The notes under the pieces were generated by a model. The model was given only the letters and a program-made list of their open reading frames with translations. It ran no database searches and was not told the origin of the DNA. Positions 1 to 10,745 of a stretch of DNA of 64,000 nt are shown here, one piece after another. Origin of the DNA: Microvelia longipes (Eukaryota; Arthropoda; Insecta; Hemiptera; Veliidae); contig JACMZG010001913.1 in NCBI GenBank assembly GCA_018340805.1, positions 26,348,099 through 26,412,098 on the forward strand. The letters run 5' to 3'. How positions within the stretch are numbered: the stretch's first letter is position 1; the number at the start of each line of letters is the position of its first letter. The translations under genes were made by a program, and so were the position numbers.

Positions 1-330
1 GCAGCATAATAAGGCCTGTAATTTTGAATTTTGAAGTTTCAAGTCGTCTCTACTGTATATATAGTGGGAAATATGCGAGACACAGGCACACCGACAAATA
101 CAACAGTGATATTCGAGGACATCCTTTCCGACTACATCCCCACCCTTAAGCACAATTAAACGCAAGACATTATTCTATTTTAGTAAGTTCTAAGGCCCCT
201 TATAACAAAATTAAGATTCCAACACATGATTGCGACACAGGTCTGAAATGCTAAGAATGCAGTTGTATTCAAAACAAACTCTATGAAACATTTTGTAAAA
301 ATAACTTGAAATATAAATAAAGAAAGGGAA
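1..330. other. non-coding, nothing recognised
   Basis: AT-rich sequence upstream of the LINE tail. I see no ORF, RNA gene or repeat shared with the rest of the window. Confidence 0.5.
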
Positions 331-666
331 AATATAATAATAATAATAATAATAATTTCTTTATTTTCACCAAAAAATTATATACAATAATATTTTTACA
401 AAAACATATTTTTTCTTTTATATTAATAAAAAAAATTAACTTTAAGTTTAATTGTTTTTAACTGCTTTTCATTTGGTGAGAGCCCTCAGTAGATGTAAAG
501 CTCATCTAGAGCGAGGGCTCTGCCTCGAGTTTCTTCTCCATATCTTATATTTATATTTTTATAGAATTTTTTTTTTCCTTTTTCTTATTATTACATTATT
601 TATCTATATATCTATATATAAATAAATTCAAGTGGTTATCAGGTTATTTTCGAGTCAAGTAGTTAG

Positions 667-1578
667 TTAGTCTTGTGAGTTAAGATATTGGTCCAGTAAG
701 TAGGTTTTGATTTCTTTTTTAAATGTGTTAATATTTTGAATAGTTTGTAGAGAGTTAGGTAGTTGGTTGTAGTAAAGTGGTCCTAGGTATATTGGGTGTT
801 TTTGTTTCTTATCAGTCTTACATAAAGGTGTTAGTACATAGTTAGTCTGTTGTGTTCTTGTCAGGTAAGTATGGTGTAGTGTTTGTTTGTTTTCATTTTG
901 ATAATATTTTATTATAACAGCTTTTTTGAATAATTGTTCCACAGGTAATACATTAAAGTCTTTAAAAATTTGTTTTGAGGAATACAACACAGGTTTTTTA
1001 AGTGCTATTTTTAAAACTGCTTTTTGAGCGACTTCCGCATCTTTAAGGTAAGTGCTCGCAGCACTTCCCCAAGCTAGGATACAGTAGTTTAAAACTGATT
1101 CAGTCAGTGCGTGGTATAGCATTTTTAAAGTTCTTTTATTAGCGAAGTCTCTGACCCTGATGAAAGCATACATGGTTTTTCTGACTCGTTTTACTACCTC
1201 TATAGTCTGAGCTTTCCAGTTCAAGTGATTGTCAACAATAACCCCTAAATATTTAATTTTGTCAACTCTTTCTATTTTATAACACTTGCAGTCTGTATTT
1301 AAAATGATATTTGTATTTTGTCGCGTCTGTGTCAGTAACTGCGTCGAGTAAGTACAAAGTTGTTGGTGCAGTTTTAAATTTAAGTGCATGGGAGGCTGTC
1401 CGCGTTTGTCGAGTGAGAAACAAATGTACTTAGTTTTCTTTAAGTTCATTGTCAGTAAGTTGTCGTCGAACCAAGATTTTACTTCAGCCAGACCAATAGT
1501 GGCTTTAGAAAAAACTTGATTCCAGTTAAGTCCCCTAAAATATAATAAAGTATCGTCTACAAAAGATATTATTTCCAT
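667..1578 (-). pseudogene. LINE RT, catalytic C-terminal half and thumb/C-terminal region
   Basis: 303-residue open frame whose first residues carry the RT active-site motif SFVDDT (F-x-D-D, family motif C), about residues 5-10. It continues through the conserved region LKKTKYICFS and the KYLGVIVD motif near residue 110. The tail resembles Jockey/CR1-type C-termini: a YNQLP motif near residue 270, then FKKEIKTYLL. It joins the upstream RT fragment at 1615-2157, which ends just before motif C; the intervening 36 bp contain stops in this frame. It is therefore one half of a frameshifted RT gene, not a separate gene. The annotated methionine is only the first ATG after the break. Confidence 0.85.
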
Positions 1579-1614
1579 GTAAGTTGCTTAAATCAAGTAA
1601 ACTGTTTACGTAAA

Positions 1615-2515
1615 TTAAAAAATCCATGGTGAAATCACCGTGCCCTGTTGGGTTCCAAACTTAACTTGTTCAGAACTGCTAAGCAGTCCATCAAGTTTAA
1701 CTATTTGTTGTCTATTTCGAAGGTAACTTTTAAACATTTGTAAACAAATGCCTCTAATACCTGCAGAATAGAGGGTTTCAATCAATTTGGCATGAGAGAT
1801 TGTGTCAAATGCTTTTTTCAAATCAATAAAAACAGCTATTGATTTGATGCCAAGATCTAGATCATTCACGATTAGTTCTGTCAGTTTGTACACTGCGTCA
1901 GCAGTGCTCTTCTTCTTTATGTATCCAAACTGATTGCTAGATATTATACTGTTGACTTCGAGATGCTCTAATAATCTGTGCTTAATACATTTTTCGATTA
2001 CTTTAGCCACATTCGATAGTAGGGATATGGGTCTGTAATTTGCAGGGTCTGATTTATCCCCCTGCTTATGCAGTGGGATAATGACGGCTTGTTTCAAGAC
2101 GTCAGGGAATGTACCTTGACTTAAACACAGATTACTTATATGAGTCATGGGTTTCACTATATTATTTATACTGAGCTTTAAATATTGAGACTTTATTCCA
2201 TCTATTCCTGGGGCTGTGTCCTTATTAAGGCTGTTTATATAATTTCTAATTTCATTTTCAGTTATTATTTTAAAAGTAGTTAAAGTAGTTTTTATAGGCT
2301 TTTGATTTCTCTGTTGTTTGGGGGTCTGTTGACTGCTTAATTTTATATTTTTTGCTAGATTTGATCCAACATTGGCAAAATAATTATTTAACTGGTCAGC
2401 TATGTCTTGTTTGTCAGTATAAGTAGTGTTATTATGGGTAAGGGTGGTAATGTCTGTTCTAGTAACTTTCTTCTTATTTAAACATTCATTTAAAACTTTC
2501 CAAAGTCTGTCCTGA
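1615..2515 (-). pseudogene. LINE RT, N-terminal half (fingers and palm motifs)
   Basis: The frame opens near 2515 and runs without a stop to 1615, although the first ATG is at 2157. Motifs in order: APGIDGI (domain 0/1), PLHKQGDKSDPANYRPIS (domain 1/2), FIDLKKAFDTISH (motif A with its catalytic D), and GTQQGTVISP (motif B, usually GVPQGS). It then hits a stop where the FxDD motif should follow; that motif lies in another frame at 1578. Upstream it begins with a DRLWKVLNE-like linker typical of the endonuclease-RT junction, offset by one base from the endonuclease frame. Together these show a single ORF2 broken by small indels. Confidence 0.85.
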
Positions 2516-3187
2516 GTCTAGTTGGTCTGTCGGAAGTTTGTTTTTGAAATATTCTGCCTTGGTTTTTCTTATGAGTTTAGTTAAATAATTTTTATATTTG
2601 ATGTATTTTTCTTTTAGTTTAGTGTTAAAAGGTTGCTTGTCTAGTATTTTTCTCATTTTGTCTTTCATTCTTTTAGAAGTCAGTAGTCCGTTTGTGATCC
2701 AGGGTTTCAGTCTTTTGTTTCTACAAGAAATTTTAATCTGCTTCGTTTGTGTGCATTCTGTTATGTTGTTTTGTAGAGTTTGTATAAATGTTTGTGTTGC
2801 TGTCTCGGCGTCCGTTATTGTGTACAAGTTAGTCCAGTCAGTTTGTGTGAGTTTTTTTTCAAGTTTATCAGTGTCAACAGTAGTATAAGTAAAGTGCTTT
2901 TTTGTAGGACTTTGATTTTCATAAATGTTAATATCTATTGAGACGCCCACTGGATAATGATCCGAAATCTTATTGTGTAAAATGAAGGGAGTATATTTAT
3001 ATTGATTTTTACATTTTAGCAAAATATGATCAATGCAAGTTGCTGAGTTATTCTCTTGCCTCGTCACTTCGTTTATGCAACTTATGAATGCATGAGAGTT
3101 TAGGATGTTAAGATACTCGTTCTTAGTATTTGATTCCTCTAATAAATTTAGGTTGAAGTCACCAGCCAGTATATAAAATAGTAACAA
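2486..3187 (-). pseudogene. LINE endonuclease, C-terminal part
   Basis: 233-residue frame with the AP-endonuclease-like (exonuclease/endonuclease/phosphatase) signature. GDFN is near residue 9, ATCIDHILL near residue 50 and SDHYPV near residue 75; the last supplies the catalytic Asp-His pair. In LINEs this domain nicks target DNA to prime reverse transcription. The N-terminal half with its catalytic Asn and Glu is missing because the element is truncated near 3187. The last residues run out of frame at about 2515, where the RT linker continues in the next frame. The ORF on the opposite strand at 2598-2888 is a shadow. Confidence 0.82.
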
Positions 3188-3190
3188 AAG

Positions 3191-3871
3191 GTTAACTATT
3201 ACAACAATATCAACTGTTTTATACGGCAGTGTATAACGAGATAAAGGGGTTATGGGGCTTAATACCCCTTTTCTACGCGGCTTATTGCCCCTGGCCCCAG
3301 AAAATTGGGAAAATAGAAAGGGTGATTTGTCAGAGCTGATCTCTTCCTATGACAGGTAGCCATGAAGCCCCAACATACCCCCTCCCTATTCTACAGATGA
3401 CCTATTGACAAAGTCATTCTTCATCTTTTTCCTGTCAAATATTTTTTTTTTATTTTTTCTGCTTTGTTTTCGGATTAATTAATTCAGAAATATGTATACA
3501 ATAATACATACATATTATACACACACAGATATTATATACATTTATATATAACATATATACATATATACATGTACATAAAGAGGGAAAGCTAGATAGGGAG
3601 ATAACAGAATATTTCTCAGTATTTTAGGGAATTGATATCAGGAAATTGCCATAACGAGGTTTTTTATTTTTCAATATTTTAGTTTTTCTTATTTTCTTAG
3701 CAACTAAATTGGACATTTAAAATTGCGTTTCTACCGATTCCTATATATTTTTTCAGACTCGATAAACTATCTCTACCTCATAATAAACTGCGTAGGCTTC
3801 CGCGGTTGTTGATATCTCTACCTCTTTTTATTTTAATTTCTAAATAGGGTAATTAAATTCATTTTCTCTAT
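3191..3871. other. non-coding, AT-rich
   Basis: No gene seen. It contains a run of TACATATATACA-type low-complexity sequence near 3490-3580 and two short GC-richer patches (about 3240-3310 and 3340-3420) that match nothing else in the window. Confidence 0.5.
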
Positions 3872-4587
3872 CTAGTGGGTCATTCCATATCAAATCAACA
3901 CAGGTAAAAACACGTGATATCTTCAATTTTAATATAATTTGGCTGACAGGTAGGCACCATAGAAGGAAAAAAACATATTTTTGGTTCCTTTGGTGCAGCC
4001 ATATTGCCTCAGTAGGATGGTGAATTCACTGTTCATCACAATTTGCAATTTCTATCAATGATTATTCGATAAATCATTTTATACAGTTTAACATACCTTA
4101 ACACACGTTATGCGCTACTATGTCAAATCCCTTGACGGTCCCAAAATGAAACTTTGTGAACATTTTACTAACAGCTTAAGCTCTTTTTAGTAATTTTTTT
4201 AAAATTTTTGAGAATTGGCTTTTTGAGATATTAGCATTCTTATTTTATTTTTGCTCATAATTAAAATTTGCAACTAATTATCCAAAAGTATGCAGAAACT
4301 ATTTGCAAGAGCCAAATTTAAGCTTTCAAACGCCACCATAATGAAAATCATACCCTATGCAGAATTATAGATAAAGCCATTTTCGTAGTCAAAGAAATGT
4401 TAAAAAATAACATTTTTTGGAAAATTCACCACCCTACTGCGACAATATGGCTGCACCAAATCAGCCAAAATCTGGATTTTTTCTTCCTTCTATGGTGCCT
4501 ACCTGTCGGTCAAATTATACTGAACTCAGTGAGATCAAGTCCAAAACTGTACTTTTTGTGTTGATTCGACCTGGAATAACCCTAGTG
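3872..4587. mobile_element. foldback/MITE-like DNA element, 704 bp with ~150-bp inverted arms
   Basis: The left arm (3878 to about 4023) and right arm (about 4432 to 4581) are inverted copies, starting GGTCATTCC and GGTTATTCC when each is read inward. Both contain CGACAGGTAGGCACCATAG-like and TGGTGCAGCCATATTG-like blocks. The spacer of about 400 bp has no transposase. The element is flanked by an identical 6-bp direct repeat, CTAGTG, at 3872-3877 and 4582-4587, a plausible target-site duplication. The small ORF at 4417-4608 is the right arm read through and is unlikely to be a gene. This is a non-autonomous terminal-inverted-repeat element of unknown superfamily; arms differ by roughly one base in five, so it is not recent. 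Confidence 0.75.
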
Positions 4588-4771
4588 TTACTTGTTTTGT
4601 ATCTCTAATTTACATCGCCTTCTATGTTTGGCTATGTCGTTATCTCGCCTTTTTCTTAGTTTAACAATCTTATATTTACCCAGACAACCAGAAAATTCTA
4701 TCCTCAATAAGTCGCTTATAAATTTATAAGGTAGATTTTTTGAAAGGGGGGGATCAATAGATAATAGTAAA

Positions 4772-4844
4772 AAAATTAACATATATAATATATATATATA
4801 TATATATCTATTATATATTATATATTATATAATATATATATTTA

Positions 4845-4896
<52 letters not shown>

Positions 4897-4932
4897 ATAT
4901 ATATATAATATAATATATATATATATAACATC
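4772..4932. repeat. (TA)n microsatellite
   Basis: About 160 bp of nearly pure alternating TA with a few phase breaks. Confidence 0.95.
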
Positions 4933-5017
4933 TCCGCGGTATAGAAATTCGTAAGCATAATCAAAAACTTGTTACTTTTCCTTCTTTCTAACGTTAGTAT
5001 ACACTGTCTTCCTTCAG

Positions 5018-5380
5018 TACTTAATTAATTATGTATTTGATAAATTTATTTTAAAATAATTATTATTAAATTTGTAAATAACCCGTTCCCACAGCCTAAG
5101 GACAAAAAATTATATCGTAAAAGTGAAGGCTTATGTGTGTAATTAAACTAAATTGTTTTTCCTATATAATACCGGCATATTAAGCTTCATGGAAATTTAT
5201 TCCCCTATGTTATTTTAAATATATATTTTATTTTTATCTACTAAATAGCTAATTATTTATATTTTTAATTAAAAACAACTAATAAAAATATATTGTTGCT
5301 ATTGATTTATATTATGTTAAATTTCTTTTATTAGCTTTTACTTTTACTCATTTATAGCTTAGGTTTAATAGAAAAGTATC
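5018..5380 (+). repeat. dispersed module D, copy 1
   Basis: About 360 bp that recurs in inverted orientation at about 26225-26625. Shared landmarks include CTTAATTAATTA at the start, AACCCGTTCCCACAGCCTAA, ATTATATCGTAAAAGTGAAG, CGGCATAT and TTCATGGAAATTTATTCCCC. In both places the module runs directly into the start of a family A element, so it is probably the 5' part of a longer form of that family. No coding capacity seen. Confidence 0.75.
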
Positions 5381-5462
5381 GCGGTTGTACTAAAGACCCG
5401 ACACCGGGAATTCACCTGAATATCCGTTTCAGGTGCTTTGATGACCTGGTAAAAATTGGTAA
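5381..5462 (+). repeat. dispersed family A, fragment (start of element)
   Basis: Follows module D and contains the family A block ACACCGGGAATTCACC...CCGTTTCAGGTG...GACCTGGT, then stops matching. It is a 3'-truncated copy. Confidence 0.65.
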
Positions 5463-7564
5463 AAAAAATATATATTAAAAAAATTTAAGTTATTACCCAT
5501 TTTTTAGAATTATATTACAAACAATAAGTCATCACATACGAGAGCTGTGCTACTCTCTCTAGAACAACTTTATATTACCTATAGTTTGAATATGTAACAA
5601 ACAAAACTATAACAGAGCGAACAAAACTAAATTAACTAATAAATAAAATGTAAAATGTATTTATTTTTACTATATTTGTAATGTAATGATTTTATAAAAT
5701 AAACATATTATTATTATATTATAAGTCTGATTTTTAAGTCTGCCTAAACCTTTAACGTGATGACACGGATAACACATTTTTAAAACTATAAAATTTTTTT
5801 CAAGAGTTTTGGGGTATAAATTAGAGATTTTTCTTTTATTTTTTTTTTTGAACAGTTATGTCGCTGGTTCTATTAATCACAATCTAATCTATCTATGTAC
5901 TAATTAGTATCAAATTAAATGAACCTAAAATAAGACCCCTTTCGTTTTTTACAATAAACCCAATAAGTACAGCGCTATAGGTCAAAAACTAATTTTGGAC
6001 CAATTTTTGATATTTAAAGACGCACAGGGGCAAAACTTCTTCGATCTAAAATGGCAAACCATTTAATCCTTTCAGGGAGCCAAAATAAAATAATCTAACG
6101 GGTTAAACCTTTGGGGCTTGAAGGTCATGAAATATTCAACAGGTTCTTGTACTATCATATGACAAACTTATATAGGACAACAACTGTGTGGCGGCATAGC
6201 GGCCACAGGGAGGCGCGGAACTCCTAGCGCCGACTCCACGGAGCGGCCAATAGGTCAAAGGCCTCTTGTTTATATTTTTGTCCTAATACTTAAGGATGTT
6301 TGCTCTAACAAACAAATTAACAATTCCTTCAAGAACAGCAATCTGTAATTGTATGCTGCAGTTCTCGAGACATGACGCACATGATCAAGTTACCTGATGC
6401 ACACTACAACTTGCCATATATATTGTCTACAAGTACAAATGGCCCAATATCAATTTTATAATCCAAAACATCTAATTATATTTTAATTTATACATCTGAA
6501 AAAGAATCAAAACCTTATAAAACAACATTCCACGACCTCCTCATTAGAAATCAATTTATGAGAACTTTGAAGGAAAGAAAACTAAAAACTAAAAAAAAAA
6601 ATAACTTGATACTATAATAATACAGAAATTTATGCTAATTGTAGTACTAAGTTTTTTTTACATTTTTATTAAAAAATCTGATATATATCCACCGATATTT
6701 CCACGACAAACCAAAGCTAACAAGTAATTTTAAAATATCATTACTTAATAAACAATACTTATTGAGAAAGTATACATTTTAAAACAATAACGACATTAGG
6801 CTCAAATATATAGACTGATATATAAATTTACAAGATTAAAACTAATACATAGCATACTTCAAAATTGATCTTGAAAATGTTATATATGTATTGTAATTAT
6901 TATGACTATATTTTAGCAATAAAAATTAAGCAATGATTATATATTATCAATCTATTAAATTTACTCTAACAATGTGTACCAAAATTTAAAAAGAAAATTG
7001 AAATATTATTTAAAATATTTATCGACAAGTATATTCTTGTTCGCAACAAAAAAAAAGTTAACAGATAATATCTTTGAATTAAGGAGACGTTAAATAATCA
7101 CATCTAATTATTTATACATTGTTAAAATCATTTTTTTTTAAATAAATTAAATTATGTAAATTTAATAATTTTAGATTGACTGATAAAATTGAAAAAATTA
7201 ATGCAGCAAGTTTTTTTTAAATATTAATGGATTGAAAAAAGATGAAATAATAATTAAAAGAAAGGATAAAGAAGGAATTATAAGAACAGATTATTGTAAT
7301 CAAATATTTTTAGATCAAAAACATTCCAAGAAATTAATAGAGGGGAAAATTGTATTAAAAGCCTGAAAATTTTCAATACATAAAATAAAGCTTCAAACAG
7401 CAAATGTTTACAGCTGTTATGTAAAGGGATATTCGAATAAAATTTATAAGTTCTCCATCCCGATACAATGAAAATTGATAAACTTAATATTCACAATAGA
7501 TTTATTAAAAGCACCACTTATTATCGATAAATCCATCTAGGATTTTAGGTAGGATTAGGATTAG
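5463..7564. other. non-coding, AT-rich
   Basis: 2.1 kb without a supported gene. A GC-rich patch at about 6185-6260 (GCGGCATAGCGGCCACAG and on) weakly resembles the patch at 58405-58465 in reverse. Near 7540-7570 a few TTAGG-like units occur, too few and too irregular to call telomeric. Confidence 0.5.
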
Positions 7565-8280
7565 GTCTAGGAGCTAGACCTCAAAATTTTTTTACTAGTT
7601 CAAACCAAATTTTTCTGAAAATATTCCTTTGATTATGAAGAAAAACATAGTCTGCCTGTCCAGAGTGGAGCCCTTCATATTATTGCGCATGCTTAAAATT
7701 TTATAAAATAGAACAAAGTTCAGTTATAAGTGGTTCCCTGTCTAAAACACGAAGAGATTTTTTAAAGATGATAAAATGTTCTTTTATGAAACGAGTGTAA
7801 TCATAAAAATCAGATAAACCACAATCATCAAAATCGAATAACTACAACCAAAGTTATGACTCTCAAAAACGCCAAAAATGGTTAATTTATGCACAAAGTT
7901 AGTGAATTTCTTTGAAGAAATATAGGATTTTTGTTCATTTCCTTGGCCATTTATCAAATATCATAACTTTAGTTGTATTTAGTTATCCGATATTGATGAA
8001 AAAACAATTGTTGTATACGTAGAACATTTCATCAACTTTGAAAAATGTTTTCTTCATGTTTTGCATCAAAGGGAATCACTTATTGCAAAAACTGGAATTT
8101 GTGCGATTTTCTAATATTTTATGCGAGGGCATTCATATGAAGGGCTCCACTCTGGATAGGCTGACTATGCTTTTCCTATCTATAATTTACTATACTAATA
8201 ATTTAAGGTAATTTCCAGAAAAATTTGGTTTGAAGTAGTACAAAATGAGTCACATTTTTTAGGCCTGGCTCTTGGACTAT
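7565..8280. mobile_element. foldback element, almost entirely palindromic
   Basis: Left-arm sequence from about 7567 (CAAACCAAATTTTTCTG, then CAGAGTGGAGCCCTTCATAT near 7660-7680) recurs inverted at about 8115-8275 (ATATGAAGGGCTCCACTCTG near 8134-8153, CAGAAAAATTTGGTTTG near 8216-8232). Nested inside is a second inverted pair: ATAACTACAACCAAAGTTAT near 7840 against ATAACTTTAGTTGTATTTAG near 7965. Most of the 0.7 kb could therefore fold into one long imperfect hairpin centred near 7900-7920. No transposase and no clear target duplication. The ORF ending near 8203 is arm sequence read through. Confidence 0.7.
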
Positions 8281-8489
8281 GTATTTATGCCTAGTAGTAA
8301 AGGTGTAAATGTAGTAAATTATGTCTCTGGGACGCTTTTTGCCAGTTAATGTATTTATACCTAAAAACACCAGTCTCTCTTCTAAGACGTAATGTCTAAA
8401 GGAATAAACAAGTCCCAAAAATTATTTCGTCAAGCAAGACTTCTATTCTCAATTCATTTAATAATTCATTCTCTCCGTAAATTTACATC

Positions 8490-9030
8490 TTTATGACGTT
8501 TTGGTCGTTGACGTCATTAACCCAAAAAATGAATCAGCAAAATTTCATGAACCACGAAAACATTTGTCCCTCAGTTGGAGATTTGGCATGAATGTAGTCG
8601 TATATAAGACCAATGTATGTGCAAAGTATTATCTTATTATCAGAATTAGGTCAAGTTGTATCAAATCACTTGTATATGTTTTTTAAAAGATTGTATAAAA
8701 ATTGGATGATAATCTAGTTCTAGTTGAATCATTAGTTTTTTTTAAGGAGATTTTGTGGTATAGACTTACCACGATGTTTAAAAAACATAGTCTGTAAACA
8801 GCTCTGGTGATGACGGTAACCGCGTTCAGTTATTATTGGTTTATACTATTGTGGTTGACAATAATATTAATTGTTTTTAATTATAGTGTGTTTTTTTATT
8901 ATACATCGTGGTAATCTAATTGAGTTGAAATTTAGTACAAATATATGCCTTTATGTAATAAATAAGAGTACGAAATTTCGTTTTAATAAAGCAAGCATAT
9001 CTATGGTTTTTGTTAGATCATAAAAGTCAG
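8490..9030 (+). repeat. dispersed family A, copy lacking the first third
   Basis: Contains the family A blocks GACGTCATTAACCC, GAGATTTGGCATGAATGTAG, a GACCAATGTATGTGC-type block, TGTAATAAATAAGAGTACGA and TTTTTGTTAGATCATAAAA. It then breaks up where the 5S-like segment would begin, leaving only short remnants such as TCAGCATTCAG. The 61-residue ORF here is not a gene. Confidence 0.65.
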
Positions 9031-9133
9031 CATTCAGTTATCATAAAAGTTAGGAAGTAGCATCCAGCAATTTTTTGTTTTACAATTATATTTATTTTTT
9101 AGAACTAAACTTTTAAGTCAATTTATAATTAGT

Positions 9134-9495
9134 AAAATAATTAAACCTGGAGACTGCGCACAAATCAAGAACTGATGGAGCTGTACCGTCAACCAGATAT
9201 TGTCTCCTTTATAAAGGCTGGAAGAATCAGATGGCTTGGCCATGTCGCGCGAATGCAGGAAGACAGAGTGCCCAGGAGATTAATGGATGGAAGGCCTGGA
9301 GGTGGAAGGATGAGAGGGAGGCCAAGAGTGAGATGGCTGGAGGATGTTGAAAGCGACCTGAGGAGGAAAGGCGTTCGCTCATGGAGGAGACGAGCGCAGG
9401 ATAGAGACGAGTGGAGAGGCATTGTTTTGGCGGCCAGGGACCTTCAAGGACTGTAGCGCCGACGAGTGAGTGAGTGAGTGTGAAAATAATTAAAC
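9134..9495 (+). mobile_element. short 5'-truncated LINE 3' end with 13-bp target duplication
   Basis: The insertion at 9147-9482 is bounded by an exact 13-bp direct repeat, AAAATAATTAAAC (9134-9146 and 9483-9495). It consists of the last ~100 codons of a LINE ORF followed by TGTAGCGCCGACGAG and a (TGAG)n tail. A coding 3' end, a short repeated tail and a target duplication are the hallmarks of abortive target-primed reverse transcription. Confidence 0.88.
9148..9456 (+). pseudogene. C-terminal fragment of a LINE ORF2 (RTE/CR1-type tail)
   Basis: The open frame starts just inside the insertion at codon W (9148), upstream of the ATG at 9175, and ends at the native stop (9454-9456). Its translation has the widespread LINE C-terminal signature: RTNQELMELY, then FIKAGRIRWLGHVARM, a Gly/Arg-rich stretch GRPGGGRMRGRPRVRWLEDV, and WRRRAQDRDEWR. 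RT catalytic motifs are absent because of truncation. GC content is much higher than the surroundings, as expected of inserted coding sequence. The two minus-strand ORFs over the same DNA are shadows. Confidence 0.85.
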
Positions 9496-10555
9496 ATCCA
9501 AAAAATCCTATAGATCCTGACCAGGAGCTAACCAGGACTGACACGTAGGCAGACTGGTCTGCTAACTAATAACTCCAAACGGACCATCATCCAGAGGAAC
9601 TCCTTTATACTCATCTAGAAGATAAATCAAATGCGCTGCTGAGCTGTTCTATCATTGTTAATTTATCAAAACGTTGTTTGGAATTTGTTTGTGAAACCGA
9701 AAGTCAAATAAACAAGTAAAAAAACTTATTACACGCTACTCAATCTGACAAAATCTTCGGGGTTTATTTGTTCAAGACGTTTAGTCAGTTATACACACTG
9801 TAAAGTAATCATTGAGAGCAGAGCTTGACTAAGCAAAGCAATTTGCAACGATAAAATACTTAAATTTAATAGCTTCTTACTATAATAATTACATTCAAAA
9901 TACTATATTTGCAAATATATATTAATAAGGGTTGAAGGCTTTAACAATTTAACGTTAATTGATGACATACAAGACAAATTTCACTAAGAAAACTTGAATT
10001 TCCTCATGTCGTACGTGCCAGTCGATAATGGTTTTGAGTGACTATTGAGAACACTGACAGGCAGTGTGTTCAAGTGAAAATGTTGCCCGATTTTTTTTAT
10101 TTCTCTAAAGAACGGGTTAGAAGCGGAAAATTGAGATTTCAAGGTAGATATAGTTAGGAAAACAGACCTCCCTAGACGTCGAATTTTCCGCTTATACTTT
10201 ACTTTGTACAACAAGTTATCTTTCAACTGACTTTGAGAGGGAAATGTTTTGTGATAGGTTAAAACTGCTGTTGCCTAAAGAAACCTTACTCTGATAGGTT
10301 CTTTGATTTTCAGAATTCCCTCACTCATACCATTGCCTTCAGAAACACTAATTGAAGCCGCAAGAAAAACAAAAGTTAATTATTTATGTATAAACGGCAG
10401 CAAAGTGAAATAAATAACTCGAATGCATTTATGTCGCATCAGAATCGAACTCAAAATCAATCACCCCTCCCCTTGCTCCATTCAAACTGTTACACAATGA
10501 GGAAAGTCGCATAAATAGACAATGGCCCTTGTGATAGAGTCATTTTCAATTTTCA
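9496..10555. other. non-coding, nothing recognised
   Basis: About 1 kb with one 80-codon minus-strand ORF at 9984-10226 that resembles nothing I know and has no supporting context. Confidence 0.45.
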
Positions 10556-10559
10556 TTTT

Positions 10560-10745
10560 CACCTCGTTTATACTTTACGTATAGTAGAAAATATTGTGTG
10601 CGCACTTACTTCCACACAGATATTTTCCACCCGGAAAATATCTGTGAAAATATCAGATATTTTTCGGGTGGAAAATATCTGAACCGGGATTTCACCTGAA
10701 TTATCCATTTCAGGTGTTTAAGACCTCCTGAGTGGTTTTAACTGT
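10560..10745 (+). repeat. dispersed family A, start fragment with tandem hairpins
   Basis: Begins with the family A terminal block CACCTCGTTTATACTTTACG and ends with ACCGGGATTTCACCTGAATT...TTTCAGGTG...GACCTCCTGAGTGG. Between them, where other copies have a short TTTGCAAAAA spacer, there are two tandem hairpins. The first is perfect: CAGATATTTTCC (10617-10628), loop ACCC, GGAAAATATCTG (10633-10644). The second, at 10654-10681, has one mismatch. Confidence 0.7.

Larger units (their letters stand above)
334..3190 (-). mobile_element. 5'-truncated non-LTR retrotransposon (LINE), Jockey/CR1-like
   Basis: Read on the minus strand, this is the end of an endonuclease domain, a complete reverse transcriptase (RT) domain, a C-terminal region, a 3' UTR of about 310 bp with AATAAA-like signals, and an (ATT)n tail near 335-356. 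The apurinic-like endonuclease starts only at its GDFN motif, so the first ORF and the N-terminal half of the nuclease are absent. This is ordinary 5' truncation during target-primed reverse transcription. The reading frame is broken at about 2515, 1620 and 1580, so the copy is dead unless those indels are sequencing errors. I could not find a clear target-site duplication. Domain identification is firm; clade assignment is tentative. Confidence 0.88.

Noticed and set aside
667..1578. Host reverse-transcriptase-like or telomerase gene
   Set aside because: Motif order, truncated neighbouring endonuclease and (ATT)n tail show a LINE.
6185..6260. GC-rich patch as a CpG island or promoter
   Set aside because: Only about 75 bp, no adjacent gene, and it weakly resembles another patch near 58405, so it is more likely a repeat remnant.
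7540..7575. Insect-type telomeric (TTAGG)n
   Set aside because: Only a few irregular TTAGG-like units, within AT-rich sequence; could easily be chance.
9984..10226. 80-codon minus-strand ORF (basic residues at start)
   Set aside because: No domain, no splice context and length within expectation for chance ORFs in 64 kb.
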